Positions 7,930 through 17,109 are shown, counted from the first letter of the stretch. The stretch: 64,000 bases of DNA from Segnochrobactrum spirostomi (GCF_009600605.1 NZ_VWNA01000002.1:310001-374000); one strand, 5' to 3'. Notes: generated by a model from the letters alone, not told the origin. Numbers and translations: made by a program.

Positions 7930-9230
7930 CCGATCGCGGAATGGCGCGCGACGACCTCCCGAGCGACGCCGCTGCCACTTCTGCTCCCGCGCACACGGCG
8001 CGCTGGCCCTTCGTGCTCCATTGCGTGACCGGCGCGAGCGCCGCGGCGTTCGACGTCCTGCTCAAGAACGCGGTCATCGTGTTCTTCGCCTTCCGCGCCG
8101 GCGCGCCGGGGCAGGAGCTCGGCCTCGTGGCGGCGCTCGCCTGGGTCCTGTTCATGGCGCCGTTCTTTCTGTTCTCCGCCCACGGCGGCTATCTCGGCGA
8201 TCGCTTCGACGCCAAGCCTCTCGTGGTCGGCTTGCGCTGCGTCGATCTCGCCATCGCGGCGGCGGCCGCCTACGGCTTCGAGACCGGCAACGGCGTGCTT
8301 CTGCTCGCGCTCATCTTCGCCAAAGGCACGACCGCGACCCTCTACAGCCCCGTCAAATATGCGCTGGTGGCCGATCTGCTGCCGCAGCGCGCCCACGGCA
8401 TCGGCTATGCGCTCGTCGAGGCCGGGTCGATGGCCGCGATCCTCGCCGCGACATATCTCGGCGCTCTCCTCGGCGCCGACCCGGATCACGGCCGGATCGG
8501 CCTGGTGATCGTGACGCTGGTCGGCATCTCCCTGGTCCTCACAGGGGTCGGCCCCGGCTGGCCCAAGACCGGCCCGCGGCCGCCGCCGCTCGGGCTCGAC
8601 CCGGTCCGTCCAACGCTCGAGATCCTGCGTCGCGTCCTGCAGGATCGGCGGCTCCTGGCGGCGATCCTGGCGCTCGCCTGGTATTGGGGGCTCGGGGCGG
8701 TCTATCTCTCCAACGTGGCCGTCCTGGTGCGTGACGTTTTGCATCGCGACGAGAGCACCATCGCGACGATCCTCGTCGTCTTCACCCTCGGTTGCGGGCT
8801 CGGCCTCGCCGCCGGCGCGATCGTCAACCGCCGACCGCTGGCGCGCCACCTGCCCTATGCGACAGCGGCGCTGATCGTCGGCGCAGGCCTCGATCTCGTC
8901 TTCGCGATCCCGCTGTCGCCACGCCGCATGCTCGTCGATTTCTTTCTCGTCGCCGCCTCGTCGGGTCTCTATGCGAGCTATTTCTCCGCGGTGCTCTACC
9001 GGTTCGCCCACCGGAGCGCGACGTCCCGCATCTTCGCCGCCAACAACATCGCGAGCGCGCTCGCGATCGTGTCGACCCTGACCCTGAGCACGATCCTTGG
9101 CCGCCTCCATTTCCCGGTCGCGACCTGCCTGACGATGTTCGCCGTGGCGACCCTGCCGCTCACGCTGATCGTCGTCCGTCTCCTCGACGCCGATCGCGCC
9201 GCCACGTCCCGTCACGCCGCACACCGCTGA
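7926..9230 (+). CDS. MFS transporter resembling lysophospholipid transporter LplT
   Basis: 434-residue protein with about 12 hydrophobic segments. Between helices 2 and 3 it reads GGYLGDRFDAKPL, an MFS-type A-loop, and later YSPVKYALVADLLPQ followed by EAGSMAAILAATYLG. This block closely follows the AAYSPAKYGILGEL / EASTIAAILLGS region of LplT, which flips lysophospholipids inward for re-acylation. GTG 7926 gives the same GTGA overlap seen elsewhere in the operon; ATG 7941 is an alternative. As the last gene of the phosphonate operon it would fit translocation of a lyso-phosphonolipid or export of a phosphonate. The LplT likeness is my reading of motifs, not a search result. Confidence 0.72.
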   Translation: MTDRGMARDDLPSDAAATSAPAHTARWPFVLHCVTGASAAAFDVLLKNAVIVFFAFRAGAPGQELGLVAALAWVLFMAPFFLFSAHGGYLGDRFDAKPLVVGLRCVDLAIAAAAAYGFETGNGVLLLALIFAKGTTATLYSPVKYALVADLLPQRAHGIGYALVEAGSMAAILAATYLGALLGADPDHGRIGLVIVTLVGISLVLTGVGPGWPKTGPRPPPLGLDPVRPTLEILRRVLQDRRLLAAILALAWYWGLGAVYLSNVAVLVRDVLHRDESTIATILVVFTLGCGLGLAAGAIVNRRPLARHLPYATAALIVGAGLDLVFAIPLSPRRMLVDFFLVAASSGLYASYFSAVLYRFAHRSATSRIFAANNIASALAIVSTLTLSTILGRLHFPVATCLTMFAVATLPLTLIVVRLLDADRAATSRHAAHR

Positions 9231-9353
9231 CGGCGTCTGTCCTCCTGCCCTTCGGTCTGGCTCCCCCGCAACCATCGGTTAAGTGTGGGCAACGCGACTT
9301 TGGTCTAACGCCGTCCACTTTACAGCGTGTGAAGAGGCTGCTAGCGTTTGGTC

Positions 9354-10025
9354 ATGTCGTCGGCGAGCGCTGCACCCCCTGACACTGTGAACGACGAGGG
9401 TGCGCGCAAGGCCCGCGAAGCCGAGATCGTGGCGGCGCGCCTGAAGCGCTTCAGGCTCGCCCGAAGGTTGTCGCTGCGCCGCCTCGGCGAGATGACGGGG
9501 ACGAGCGCGAGCTTCCTGAGCCAACTCGAGCGCGGGCGGAGCGGTGCGAGCCCTTCGACGTTGGTCCAGATCGCGGTGGCGCTCGGCATCGGCGTCGCCG
9601 ATCTGTTCGAGGAAGGCGTCGATGGGCACCACGTCGTGCTCAGGCGCCATCAGCGTCCGGCGCTGCCGGAGAGCGGTGGCTGCCGCAAGACGCTGGTGTC
9701 GCAGCGGCCGATGCATGAATTCGAGGTCTATATCGGCGAATTCGACGTCGGTGGATCGACCGGAGACGAATCCTATAGCCACGGCGGCACCCACGAGATG
9801 CTCGTCGTGCTGCGCGGCAAGGTCGAGGTCAACCTCGATGCGGCGACGTATATATTGGAGGAAGGCGACAGCATCGAATATGCGCCTTCCACCGCGCACC
9901 GGACCGCGAATGTCGGGGACACGCGGGCCGAAGTGATGTGGATCATCGCGCCCGCGACCTCCGCGGCGGACGATCTGAACCGTTACGTCGCCGGGAAAGC
10001 GCTCGCGCCCGGACGACGAGAATAA
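9354..10025 (+). CDS. XRE-family regulator with C-terminal cupin (PuuR-like)
   Basis: 223 residues. The N-terminal XRE helix-turn-helix spans about 25-85, with LGEMTGTSASFLSQLERGRSG as recognition region. A cupin effector domain lies at about 140-210 (GGTHEMLVVLRGKVEVNL, then EGDSIEYAPSTAHR). This architecture is that of PuuR, the putrescine-responsive repressor. It is 24 bases upstream of a polyamine-type binding protein gene and likely controls that operon. ATG 9354 is preferred over the in-frame TTG 9348. An imperfect inverted pair (GTTAAGTG / CACTTTAC) lies in the promoter region about 9279-9324 and could be its operator. Confidence 0.88.
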   Translation: MSSASAAPPDTVNDEGARKAREAEIVAARLKRFRLARRLSLRRLGEMTGTSASFLSQLERGRSGASPSTLVQIAVALGIGVADLFEEGVDGHHVVLRRHQRPALPESGGCRKTLVSQRPMHEFEVYIGEFDVGGSTGDESYSHGGTHEMLVVLRGKVEVNLDAATYILEEGDSIEYAPSTAHRTANVGDTRAEVMWIIAPATSAADDLNRYVAGKALAPGRRE

Positions 10026-10049
10026 GCGGGCTTTTCGAAGGGGACAGAG

Positions 10050-11159
10050 ATGAAGGTCGGAATTTCCACGGCTCGTTCGGCCGTTCGCTGCGGTATGCTC
10101 GCAGCTTCGCTTGCCGCACTGTCGGTGGCGTTCGCCCCCGCGGCGGCGCTCGCCCAGGACAAGCCGGTCGCCGGCGAGGTCAAGGAAGGCTCGCTCAAGG
10201 GCAAGACCCTGACCTTCGTCTCCTATGGCGGCATCTATCAGGACGGCCAGATCGCCGCGCTCCAGGACTTCGTCGAGAAGTCCGGCGTGAAGCTCCTCAG
10301 CGACGGCCCGACCGAGATCGCCAAGATCCAGGCCCAGGTCGAATCCGGCAACGTCACCTGGGACGTCGTCGACACCGACGACACCCCGCCTTACGTCTTC
10401 TGCGGCAAGCTGTTCCAGAAGCTCGATTTCAGCAAGATCGACACCTCCCATATTCCGGCCGGTCAGGTCGGTCCGTGCAGCGTGCCGGCGATGAACTACG
10501 GCGTCGTCATCATGTACAACACGGCGAAGTACAAGGATAACCCGCCGAAGGGCTGGCAGGACTTCTTCGATACGGCGAAGTTCCCCGGCACCCGCGCCAT
10601 CGACGGCAGCGGCAGCCCGGTCCCCGGTCTCCTCGAGCAGGCGATGAAGCTCGACGGCGTCGATATCGCCACGATGACGCCCGCCGACATCTCGAAGGGC
10701 ATCGCCAAGATCAAGGCGCTCGGCCCCGACACCATCTTCTGGAAGACCGGTGCGGAATCCCAGCAGCTCGCCGAATCCGGCGAGGCCGACATGATCATGA
10801 TGTGGACCGGCCGTGCCATGACGGCGGTGAAGAACGGCGCCAAGTACACGCCGGTCTGGAACAACTGGCTGGTGGTGATGGATCAGCTCACCATTCCGGT
10901 CGGCGTCAAGGACACCGATGCCGCCTATGCCCTGCTCAACGCTTATCTCGGCAAGCATGCCCAGGAAGTGCTGACCGAGAAGACCTCCTATTCGCCGGTC
11001 AACGACGAGGCGAAGCCGAAGGTCGATGGTCTCGTGGCCGACTTCCTGACGAACACGCCGGAGCGCCAGAAGGAAGGCTATCACTACAACATGAAGTTCT
11101 GGGTCGATAACTTCCAGTCGGCCTCCGAACAATGGTCGGCTCTGATGGCGGGCAACTGA
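10050..11159 (+). CDS. Polyamine-type ABC transporter substrate-binding protein
   Basis: 369 residues with a Sec signal peptide (hydrophobic segment about 15-35 ending AALAQ), then a PotD/PotF-type periplasmic fold beginning GKTLTFVSYGGIYQDGQ. GGGACAG is a usable ribosome site 6 bases before ATG 10050. It would capture the solute for the permease/ATPase genes downstream. Substrate class (polyamine or related cation) is inferred from family and from the PuuB-like oxidase in the same operon. Confidence 0.9.
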   Translation: MKVGISTARSAVRCGMLAASLAALSVAFAPAAALAQDKPVAGEVKEGSLKGKTLTFVSYGGIYQDGQIAALQDFVEKSGVKLLSDGPTEIAKIQAQVESGNVTWDVVDTDDTPPYVFCGKLFQKLDFSKIDTSHIPAGQVGPCSVPAMNYGVVIMYNTAKYKDNPPKGWQDFFDTAKFPGTRAIDGSGSPVPGLLEQAMKLDGVDIATMTPADISKGIAKIKALGPDTIFWKTGAESQQLAESGEADMIMMWTGRAMTAVKNGAKYTPVWNNWLVVMDQLTIPVGVKDTDAAYALLNAYLGKHAQEVLTEKTSYSPVNDEAKPKVDGLVADFLTNTPERQKEGYHYNMKFWVDNFQSASEQWSALMAGN

Positions 11160-11195
11160 GCCCGTCGCGCCGAGACGTCTCACCGCGCCGTCGCG

Positions 11196-11222
11196 GGCCG
11201 TCGCCCTCTCGGGGGGACGGCC
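11196..11222 (+). terminator. GC-rich hairpin after the binding-protein gene
   Basis: GGCCGTC (11196-11202) pairs with GACGGCC (11216-11222), with further C/G pairing inside. No T-run follows, so it is better read as a 3'-end stabiliser or partial attenuator between the abundant binding protein and the permeases than as a full stop. It lies in a 178-base non-coding gap. Confidence 0.45.
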
Positions 11223-11337
11223 TCGCGCCGGGCCGCGGTGGGCGATGGACCGGGGATAAGCCCGGTCGCGGCGCGCCTCAGATCGACGTGAAGATGATGG
11301 CATCGGCCCGGGCGGAACGGGCCTGCGAGGTGGCGGC

Positions 11338-12218
11338 GTGAGCGCATCCGAGCCCAATCAGTCGAGCCCGTCCGGTCGCCTCGCCCGCGCCGCGCGGCGT
11401 CCGGCGAGCAGCGTCTGGCTCACCGTGCCGGCGCTCGCGCTGCTCGCCGGCGTGCTCGTCTATCCGCTCTTGATCGTCTTCCTGCGCAGCTTCTCCGAGC
11501 CGCAATGGGGCCTCCAGAATTATACGTGGTTCTTCGGCACGCCGGTGAACCTCGTCGTGCTCCAGCGCACCTTCGAGATCTCCGCCTGGGTGACGCTGGT
11601 GTGCGTCCTCTGCGGCTATCCTTACGCCTACCTGATGAGCGCGGTCGGCCCGCGGCTGAGAATGGCGCTGATCCTCTGCGTGCTGGTGCCCTTCTGGGTC
11701 AGCGGCGTGGTGCGCACCCTGGCGTGGGTCGTGCTGTTGCAGGATTCCGGCGTCATCAATTCCGTGCTGCGCTGGGTCGGAATCGGCTCCGTGCGGCTGA
11801 TCCGCACCCAGACCGGCGTCGTCATCGGCATGGCGCAGGTGCTGCTGCCCTTCATGATCCTGCCGCTCTATACGGTGATGAAGGGCATCGATCTGCGCCT
11901 GATGCAGGCCGCCGGCAGTCTCGGGGCGCGGCCGTCGCGCGCCTTCTTCCAGGTCTATCTGCCGCTCTCGTTGCCGGGGTCTATGCGGGCGCGATCATCG
12001 TCTTCATCCTCGCGCTCGGCTTCTACATCACCCCGGCTTTGCTCGGTGGGCCGCGCAGCACCATGCTCTCGACCCTCGTCCAGACCCAGGTCCTGAGCCT
12101 GCTCAATTGGGGCCGCGGCGGGGTGATGGGCGTCGTCCTCATCGTCGCGACCTTCGTCCTCCTCGCCCTCGCCGCGCCGTTGATGCGGCAGCGCCATAAG
12201 CAGGGCTCGCGCACCTGA
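11338..12218 (+). pseudogene. Polyamine-type ABC permease, frameshifted
   Basis: PotB-like inner-membrane permease interrupted by a one-base shift. From GTG 11338 the frame reads normally through the EAA-loop (LGARPSRAFFQVYLPLSLPG), then turns to nonsense ending at 12096. The expected continuation VYAGAIIVFILALGFYITPALLGG is present in the next frame to 12218. The break is at the run GGGG 11976-11979; five Gs would restore one 293-294-residue protein. No other defect is visible and the following permease overlaps its stop (TGATG). This is either a real recent mutation that would disable the importer, or a homopolymer sequencing error. Confidence 0.85.
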
Positions 12219-13003
12219 TGCAGATCCATACCCGCATCCTTCTGGGCCTGTTCTGCGTCCTGATCGCCATCTGGCTCGTCGCGCCGACTTTGGTGCTGAT
12301 CCCGATGTCGTTCAACGCCAACAAGTCGCTCGCCTTCCCGCCGACCGGCTTCTCCTGGCAATGGTATGAGAACTTCCTGACTAACCCGGATTGGTCGTCG
12401 AGCTTCATGGCGTCCCTCAAGGTCGCCTCGCTCGTGGCGGTGACGGCGACCATTCTCGGCACGCTCGCCGCGTTCGGCCTCGACCGCATGAAGAGCGCCG
12501 CGCTCGGCGGCGTCATCCGCGCGCTCCTGATCACCCCGATGGTGGTGCCGGGCGTCGTGCTCGCGATCGGCATCTACGCGGTCTATCTCGATGCCAAGCT
12601 CGTCGGCACCCTGCTTGGCTTCGTGCTCGCTCACACGGTGCTCGCCGTGCCCTTCGTCATCATCGCGGTCTCGGCGAGCCTCGAAGTGTTCGACAAAAGG
12701 CTCGAAACGGCGGCGGCGAGCTTCGGTGCCGACCGGCTGACGACCTTCCGCACGGTGACGCTGCCTTTGATCCTGCCGGGCGTGCTCTCCGGCGTCCTGT
12801 TCGCCTTCGTGACCTCGTTCGACGAGATCATCGTGGCGCTCTTCATCACCGATCCGTACCTGAAGACCCTGCCGGTGCGCATCTTTTCGAGCATCACCCG
12901 CGATGCCGACCCGACCGTCGCGGCGGTCGGCACCATCCTCTTCCTGGCGACCTCTCTCATCATCGCCGGCGGCCTTCTTCTCGGCGCCCGGAGAAAGCAC
13001 TGA
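12218..13003 (+). CDS. Polyamine-type ABC permease (PotC-like)
   Basis: 261 residues, six hydrophobic segments, with the EAA loop LETAAASFGADRLTTFRTVTLPLILPG before the last two helices. ATG 12218 overlaps the stop of the frameshifted partner permease, and its stop is immediately followed by the ATPase ATG (TGAATG). Pairs with the upstream permease as the second half of the channel. Confidence 0.92.
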   Translation: MQIHTRILLGLFCVLIAIWLVAPTLVLIPMSFNANKSLAFPPTGFSWQWYENFLTNPDWSSSFMASLKVASLVAVTATILGTLAAFGLDRMKSAALGGVIRALLITPMVVPGVVLAIGIYAVYLDAKLVGTLLGFVLAHTVLAVPFVIIAVSASLEVFDKRLETAAASFGADRLTTFRTVTLPLILPGVLSGVLFAFVTSFDEIIVALFITDPYLKTLPVRIFSSITRDADPTVAAVGTILFLATSLIIAGGLLLGARRKH

Positions 13004-14149
13004 ATGATGACGACCCCTTCCTCGGCGGCCGCCACGATATCCTCCGCCCCGGCCGGCAAAGGCGCCGCGATCGACATCGTCGGTGTCACCAAGCGCTACG
13101 GCTCGTTCGCCGCCCTCGACAACGTATCGCTGCACATCGAGGCGGGCGAGTTCATGACGCTGCTCGGCCCGAGCGGCTCGGGCAAGACGACCACGCTCAA
13201 CCTCGTCGCGGGTTTCACCGAGGCCACCTCCGGCCGGCTCGAACTCGGCGGGCGCAGCTTGGTCGGCATCCCCGCCTTCAAGCGCAACATCGGCGTGGTG
13301 TTCCAGCACTACGCCCTGTTCCCTCATATGAACGTCGGGCGCAACGTCGCCTATCCCCTGAGCCTGCGCGGCGTCGGCAAGGCGGAGCGCGAGCGCCGCG
13401 TCGCCCGCGCCCTCGACATGGTGAAGATGGCGGACTTCGCCCACCGCTATCCGAGCGAGCTCTCCGGCGGCCAGCAGCAGCGCGTGGCGCTCGCCCGCGC
13501 CATCGTGTTCGATCCGCCGCTGCTCCTGATGGACGAGCCGCTCGGCGCCCTCGACAAGAAGCTGCGCGAGTGGCTGCAACTCGAGATCAAGCGCATCCAC
13601 CGCGAGCTCGGCACCACCTTCGTCTACGTCACCCACGATCAGGAGGAGGCCCTGGTGCTCTCCGACCGCATCGCGGTGTTCAACCAAGGCCGCATCGAGC
13701 AGATCGGCACCGGCCGCGAGCTCTATGACGAGCCGCAGACCTTGTTCGTCGGCAAGTTCATCGGCGAATCGACCGTGCTGCGCGGCGCGGCGCGGGCGGA
13801 CGCGGGCTCGACCGCGATTACCATCGCCGGCGAGACCGTCTCGGTGCGGCGTCGCCTCGCGGGCGGCGCGGACCCGGTGATGCTGTTGCGTCCGGAAAAG
13901 CTCGCGCTCGCCAAGGCCGGCGCCCCGGCCGACGGCCGCAACCGCCTCTCGGGCACCATCGGCGAGGCGATCTATCTCGGCGCCGGCTGGAAGCACGAGG
14001 TGCGGCTCGCCGACGGCTCGACGGCGATCGTCCGCTCGTCGCTCAGCGCCGAGACCTTCGAAATCGGCGAGCCGGTCGTCGTCACCTTCGCCGAGGAGGA
14101 CGTGAAGCTCCTTCCCGACGATGCCCGCGCCGACCTCACCTTGACCTGA
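13004..14149 (+). CDS. Polyamine-type ABC transporter ATPase (PotA-like)
   Basis: 381 residues. Walker A GPSGSGKTT (about 63-71), Q-loop VFQHYALFPHMN, signature LSGGQQQRVALARA, Walker B LLLMDEPLGALD and H-loop VTHDQEEAL are all intact. A C-terminal TOBE-type domain (about 290-375) is typical of spermidine/putrescine importers. A non-conserved 25-residue N-terminal stretch rich in Ser/Ala precedes the domain, so an internal start is possible. Confidence 0.93.
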   Translation: MMTTPSSAAATISSAPAGKGAAIDIVGVTKRYGSFAALDNVSLHIEAGEFMTLLGPSGSGKTTTLNLVAGFTEATSGRLELGGRSLVGIPAFKRNIGVVFQHYALFPHMNVGRNVAYPLSLRGVGKAERERRVARALDMVKMADFAHRYPSELSGGQQQRVALARAIVFDPPLLLMDEPLGALDKKLREWLQLEIKRIHRELGTTFVYVTHDQEEALVLSDRIAVFNQGRIEQIGTGRELYDEPQTLFVGKFIGESTVLRGAARADAGSTAITIAGETVSVRRRLAGGADPVMLLRPEKLALAKAGAPADGRNRLSGTIGEAIYLGAGWKHEVRLADGSTAIVRSSLSAETFEIGEPVVVTFAEEDVKLLPDDARADLTLT

Positions 14150-14197
14150 GCCCGGGCCTTCGTCTTCCGCCCCGCTTCAACCTCCGCGAGAATCCTC

Positions 14198-15583
14198 ATG
14201 GACGCCCAGCGCAACGGCGACGTCTCGTTCTGGTATGCCGATATCGGCGGCGTGCCGGGTTATCGGCCGCCGCTTCCTGGCGACCAGGAGGCCGACGTCT
14301 GCATCGTCGGCGCCGGCTACACGGGCCTGTGGACCGCCTACTATCTGCGCAAGGCCGATCCCTCGCTGCGGATCGTCGTCGTCGAGCGGGAGTTCGCCGG
14401 CTTCGGCGGGTCCGGCCGCAACGGCGGCTGGCTCTCGGGCGGGTTCGGCTGGTCGCGGGAGAAATATCTCAAAACCTCGACGCGCGGCGGCGTCGTCGAC
14501 ATGCAGCGGGCGATGGCCGGCACCGTCGACGAGGTCATCGCGGTCGCCGCGGCCGAGGGCATCGATGCCGACATCCGCCGCACCGACAACATGAGCGTCG
14601 CCGTGAACGCGGCCCAGCTCGCCCGCGCGAAGGCCGAATACGAGGAATTTCTCGCCTGGGAGATGCCGGCCGAACGCATCGAGATGATCGGCGCGGCCGA
14701 GGCCCGGGCGCGCATCGCGATCCGCAACGTGCAGGGCGCCTTCATCATCCACGACATGGCCCGGGTGCAGCCGGCGAAGCTGGTGCGCGGTCTCGCGGCG
14801 ACCGTCGAGCGGCTCGGCGTGCCGATCTACGAGCAGACCGAGGTGACGCGCCTCGAGCCCGGCCGCGTCACGACGCACCGGGGCACGGTGCGGGCGCCGA
14901 TCGTCGTCCGCGCGACCGAGGGCTTCACGGCCGGCCTGCCCGGCTACGAGCGGGCGATCCTGCCGCTCAACAGCGCCCTCATCGTCACCGAGCCGCTGCC
15001 GCAATCGACCTGGGACGAGATCGGCTGGAACGGCTACGAGCTCCTCGGCGACACCGCCCACGCCTATTGCTACGCCCAGCGCACCCGCGGCGGGCGGATC
15101 GCCATGGGCGGCCGCGGTGTCCCCTATCGCTTCGGTTCCAAGACCGACGTGCGGGGCCGCACCCAGCAGGCGACGATCGATCAGCTCCACGGCATCCTGA
15201 CCCGGCTGTTGCCGCAGGCGGCTAAGGCGCGGATCGACCATGCCTGGTGCGGCGTGCTCGGCGTACCGCGCGATTGGTGCACGAGCGTCGGGCTCGATCC
15301 GAAGACCGGCATCGGCTGGGCCGGCGGCTATGTCGGGCTCGGGGTGTCGAGCTCCAACCTGTCGGGCCGCACCCTCTGCGACCTCATTCTGCGCCGCGAC
15401 ACCGCCCTGACCCGCCTGCCCTGGGTCAACCGCTCGGTGCGGCCGTGGGAGCCGGAGCCGCTGCGCTGGCTCGGCGTCCATACGATGTATCAGCTCTATC
15501 ACCGCGCCGACGCCCGCGAGGATGCCGGCCTCACCCAAACCTCGCGTCTCGCGACCTTCGCCGACGCCATCACCGGACACTGA
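14198..15583 (+). CDS. FAD-dependent amine oxidoreductase (PuuB/DAO family)
   Basis: 461 residues. The Rossmann FAD site is DVCIVGAGYTGLWTAYYL (about 31-48) with the downstream GGSGRNGGWLSGG motif seen in gamma-glutamylputrescine oxidase (PuuB) and related DAO-family enzymes. GVLGVPRDWCTSVGLD and GYVGLGVSSSNLSGR form the C-terminal FAD-contact region. Oxidative deamination of an imported amine is the likely reaction. It follows the ATPase by 48 bases in the same direction. Confidence 0.9.
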   Translation: MDAQRNGDVSFWYADIGGVPGYRPPLPGDQEADVCIVGAGYTGLWTAYYLRKADPSLRIVVVEREFAGFGGSGRNGGWLSGGFGWSREKYLKTSTRGGVVDMQRAMAGTVDEVIAVAAAEGIDADIRRTDNMSVAVNAAQLARAKAEYEEFLAWEMPAERIEMIGAAEARARIAIRNVQGAFIIHDMARVQPAKLVRGLAATVERLGVPIYEQTEVTRLEPGRVTTHRGTVRAPIVVRATEGFTAGLPGYERAILPLNSALIVTEPLPQSTWDEIGWNGYELLGDTAHAYCYAQRTRGGRIAMGGRGVPYRFGSKTDVRGRTQQATIDQLHGILTRLLPQAAKARIDHAWCGVLGVPRDWCTSVGLDPKTGIGWAGGYVGLGVSSSNLSGRTLCDLILRRDTALTRLPWVNRSVRPWEPEPLRWLGVHTMYQLYHRADAREDAGLTQTSRLATFADAITGH

Positions 15584-15642
15584 CGCGGCCCCGTGCCGGT
15601 CTCTTCCCTCTCGCCTTCGCCGAGCCTTTGCAGAGCCTTCCG

Positions 15643-16002
15643 ATGATCGATCTCGACACCTTCGCCGACGCCGCCACCCTCGATCTCGGACCGCCCGAGC
15701 CGAAGCCGACCTCGCTGAGCGGCGATCAGATGGAGGCGGCCAAGGCGCTGTTCACCTCCGAAGACGGCCTCGTCGAAGTCGGCGTGTGGGAATGCACCCC
15801 GGGCCACTTCACCGCCGACCGCACCCGGTCGTCGGAGATCTGCCACATCATCTCCGGCCGCGCGTCGCTCGCGCGCAAGGACGGCGAAGTCCGCGAAGTC
15901 GGCCCCGGCGACGTCCTCGTGTTGCCGAAAGGCTGGACCGGCGCCTGGACCATCCTCGAAACCACCCGCAAGCTCTACGTCATCCACCGCGACGCCGCGT
16001 GA
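15643..16002 (+). CDS. Cupin protein of the DUF861 type
   Basis: 119 residues forming one small cupin barrel: VGVWECTPGHFTADRT, then SEICHIISGRASLARKDGEVREVGPGDVLVLPKGWTGAW. This (S)-ureidoglycine aminohydrolase-like family often accompanies PuuB-type oxidases. A role with the amine or aldehyde product is likely but not assigned. Last gene of the polyamine operon; ATG 15643. Confidence 0.85.
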   Translation: MIDLDTFADAATLDLGPPEPKPTSLSGDQMEAAKALFTSEDGLVEVGVWECTPGHFTADRTRSSEICHIISGRASLARKDGEVREVGPGDVLVLPKGWTGAWTILETTRKLYVIHRDAA

Positions 16003-16022
16003 GCGGCCGGATGCGATGATCC

Positions 16023-16040
16023 CGGCGGCTACGACCGCCG
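16023..16040. terminator. Hairpin between converging genes
   Basis: CGGCGG (16023-16028) and CCGCCG (16035-16040) flank a six-base loop in the 62-base gap between the cupin gene and the ribose-type permease, which converge here. No clear T-run on either strand. Confidence 0.35.
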
Positions 16041-16064
16041 CTCGACGCCGCCATTGTGCCAACC

Positions 16065-17105
16065 TCACCGACGCCCGGCCTTGGACGAGGCTTCGGAGAG
16101 CCACATGCCGGCGACGATCGCCAAACCCTGGACGATCAATTGCCAGGAGGTGGCGAGCCCCATCATCTTGGACGCCTGATCGAGCTGCATCACGAACAGC
16201 GACGCGCCGAGCACGGCGACCATGCTGCCGATGCCGCCGCTGATCGCCGTCCCGCCCAGGACGGCGGCGGCGATCGGCGCGAGAAGGTAGGGATTGCCGA
16301 CCTCGAGCGTCGGATTGCGGATGAACCCCGAGAGAAGAACCGCGAGCACGCCATAGAGCAACGAGGCGAGGATGAAGGCGCCGCCTTGATAGCGGGTGGT
16401 GCGGATTCCGCAGGCGTGCGCGGCGCGCGGGTTGGCGCCCACGGCCTCGAAACGTCGGCCGGCGAGGGTTTTGCGCAGGCCGATCGTCAGGATGGCCATC
16501 ACCGCGACCGCGAACCATGCGGCGACGGGAACGTCCCACAGGTGGCCGCCCGCGAACGAGGCGAGGCCGAGCGGCACCTTGGCCTCGGCGGCGAGACCCT
16601 GGCGGTACCAGAGCGTCACGCCGCCCACGATCGCGCCCGTCGCAAGCGTGACAACCAGCCCGTTCATCCGCAGCACCGCGACGAAGAAGGCGTTGATCGC
16701 GCCGATCGCGACCGCGGCGAGGAGCGCCGCGGTGATGGCGAGCCAGAGCCGCTCGTCGTTGCCGTGGGAGACGCCGAGGAGAACGGCACTGGACAGGGCG
16801 ACGATGCTCGGCACGGAGAGATCGATGCTCCGGGCCATGAGCACCAGCGCCTGTCCCATCGCTGCGATGGTGAGAAAGGCCGCGAAGGGCAGCACCGTCT
16901 GGAGCGTGATCGGAGCGACACTGCGCGGCAGCAGGACGGCGCAGATCGCCCCGAGACCGGCGAGAGCGATCCAGATGGCGACGAAGCGCATGGGCAGGCG
17001 CGGAACGGCGAGGCCTTTTCGCGCCGCAAAATCGGGCGCCGCCAGGTTCGTGGAGACGTGCACGGTGAGGACTCCCTGTCCGGAGGGGGGACGGTCGATC
17101 GGCAT
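16065..17105 (-). CDS. Ribose-type ABC permease (stand-alone)
   Basis: 346 residues, about nine to ten hydrophobic segments of the RbsC family. It has the typical IDLSVPSIVALSSAVLLGV and GGTAISGGIGSMVAVLGASLFVMQ blocks. It starts four bases after the stop of the fused ATPase-permease, so the importer has two different permease halves. Substrate unknown; context suggests the compound degraded by the adjacent Baeyer-Villiger gene set. Confidence 0.92.
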   Translation of the reverse strand: MPIDRPPSGQGVLTVHVSTNLAAPDFAARKGLAVPRLPMRFVAIWIALAGLGAICAVLLPRSVAPITLQTVLPFAAFLTIAAMGQALVLMARSIDLSVPSIVALSSAVLLGVSHGNDERLWLAITAALLAAVAIGAINAFFVAVLRMNGLVVTLATGAIVGGVTLWYRQGLAAEAKVPLGLASFAGGHLWDVPVAAWFAVAVMAILTIGLRKTLAGRRFEAVGANPRAAHACGIRTTRYQGGAFILASLLYGVLAVLLSGFIRNPTLEVGNPYLLAPIAAAVLGGTAISGGIGSMVAVLGASLFVMQLDQASKMMGLATSWQLIVQGLAIVAGMWLSEASSKAGRR

Positions 17106-17109
17106 CTCG

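Noticed and set aside
9279-11357. 692-codon open frame on the minus strand
   Set aside because: It lies opposite the XRE-cupin and binding-protein genes, which have clear family motifs; its own translation is Arg/Gly/His-rich without recognisable domains, a usual effect of high GC.
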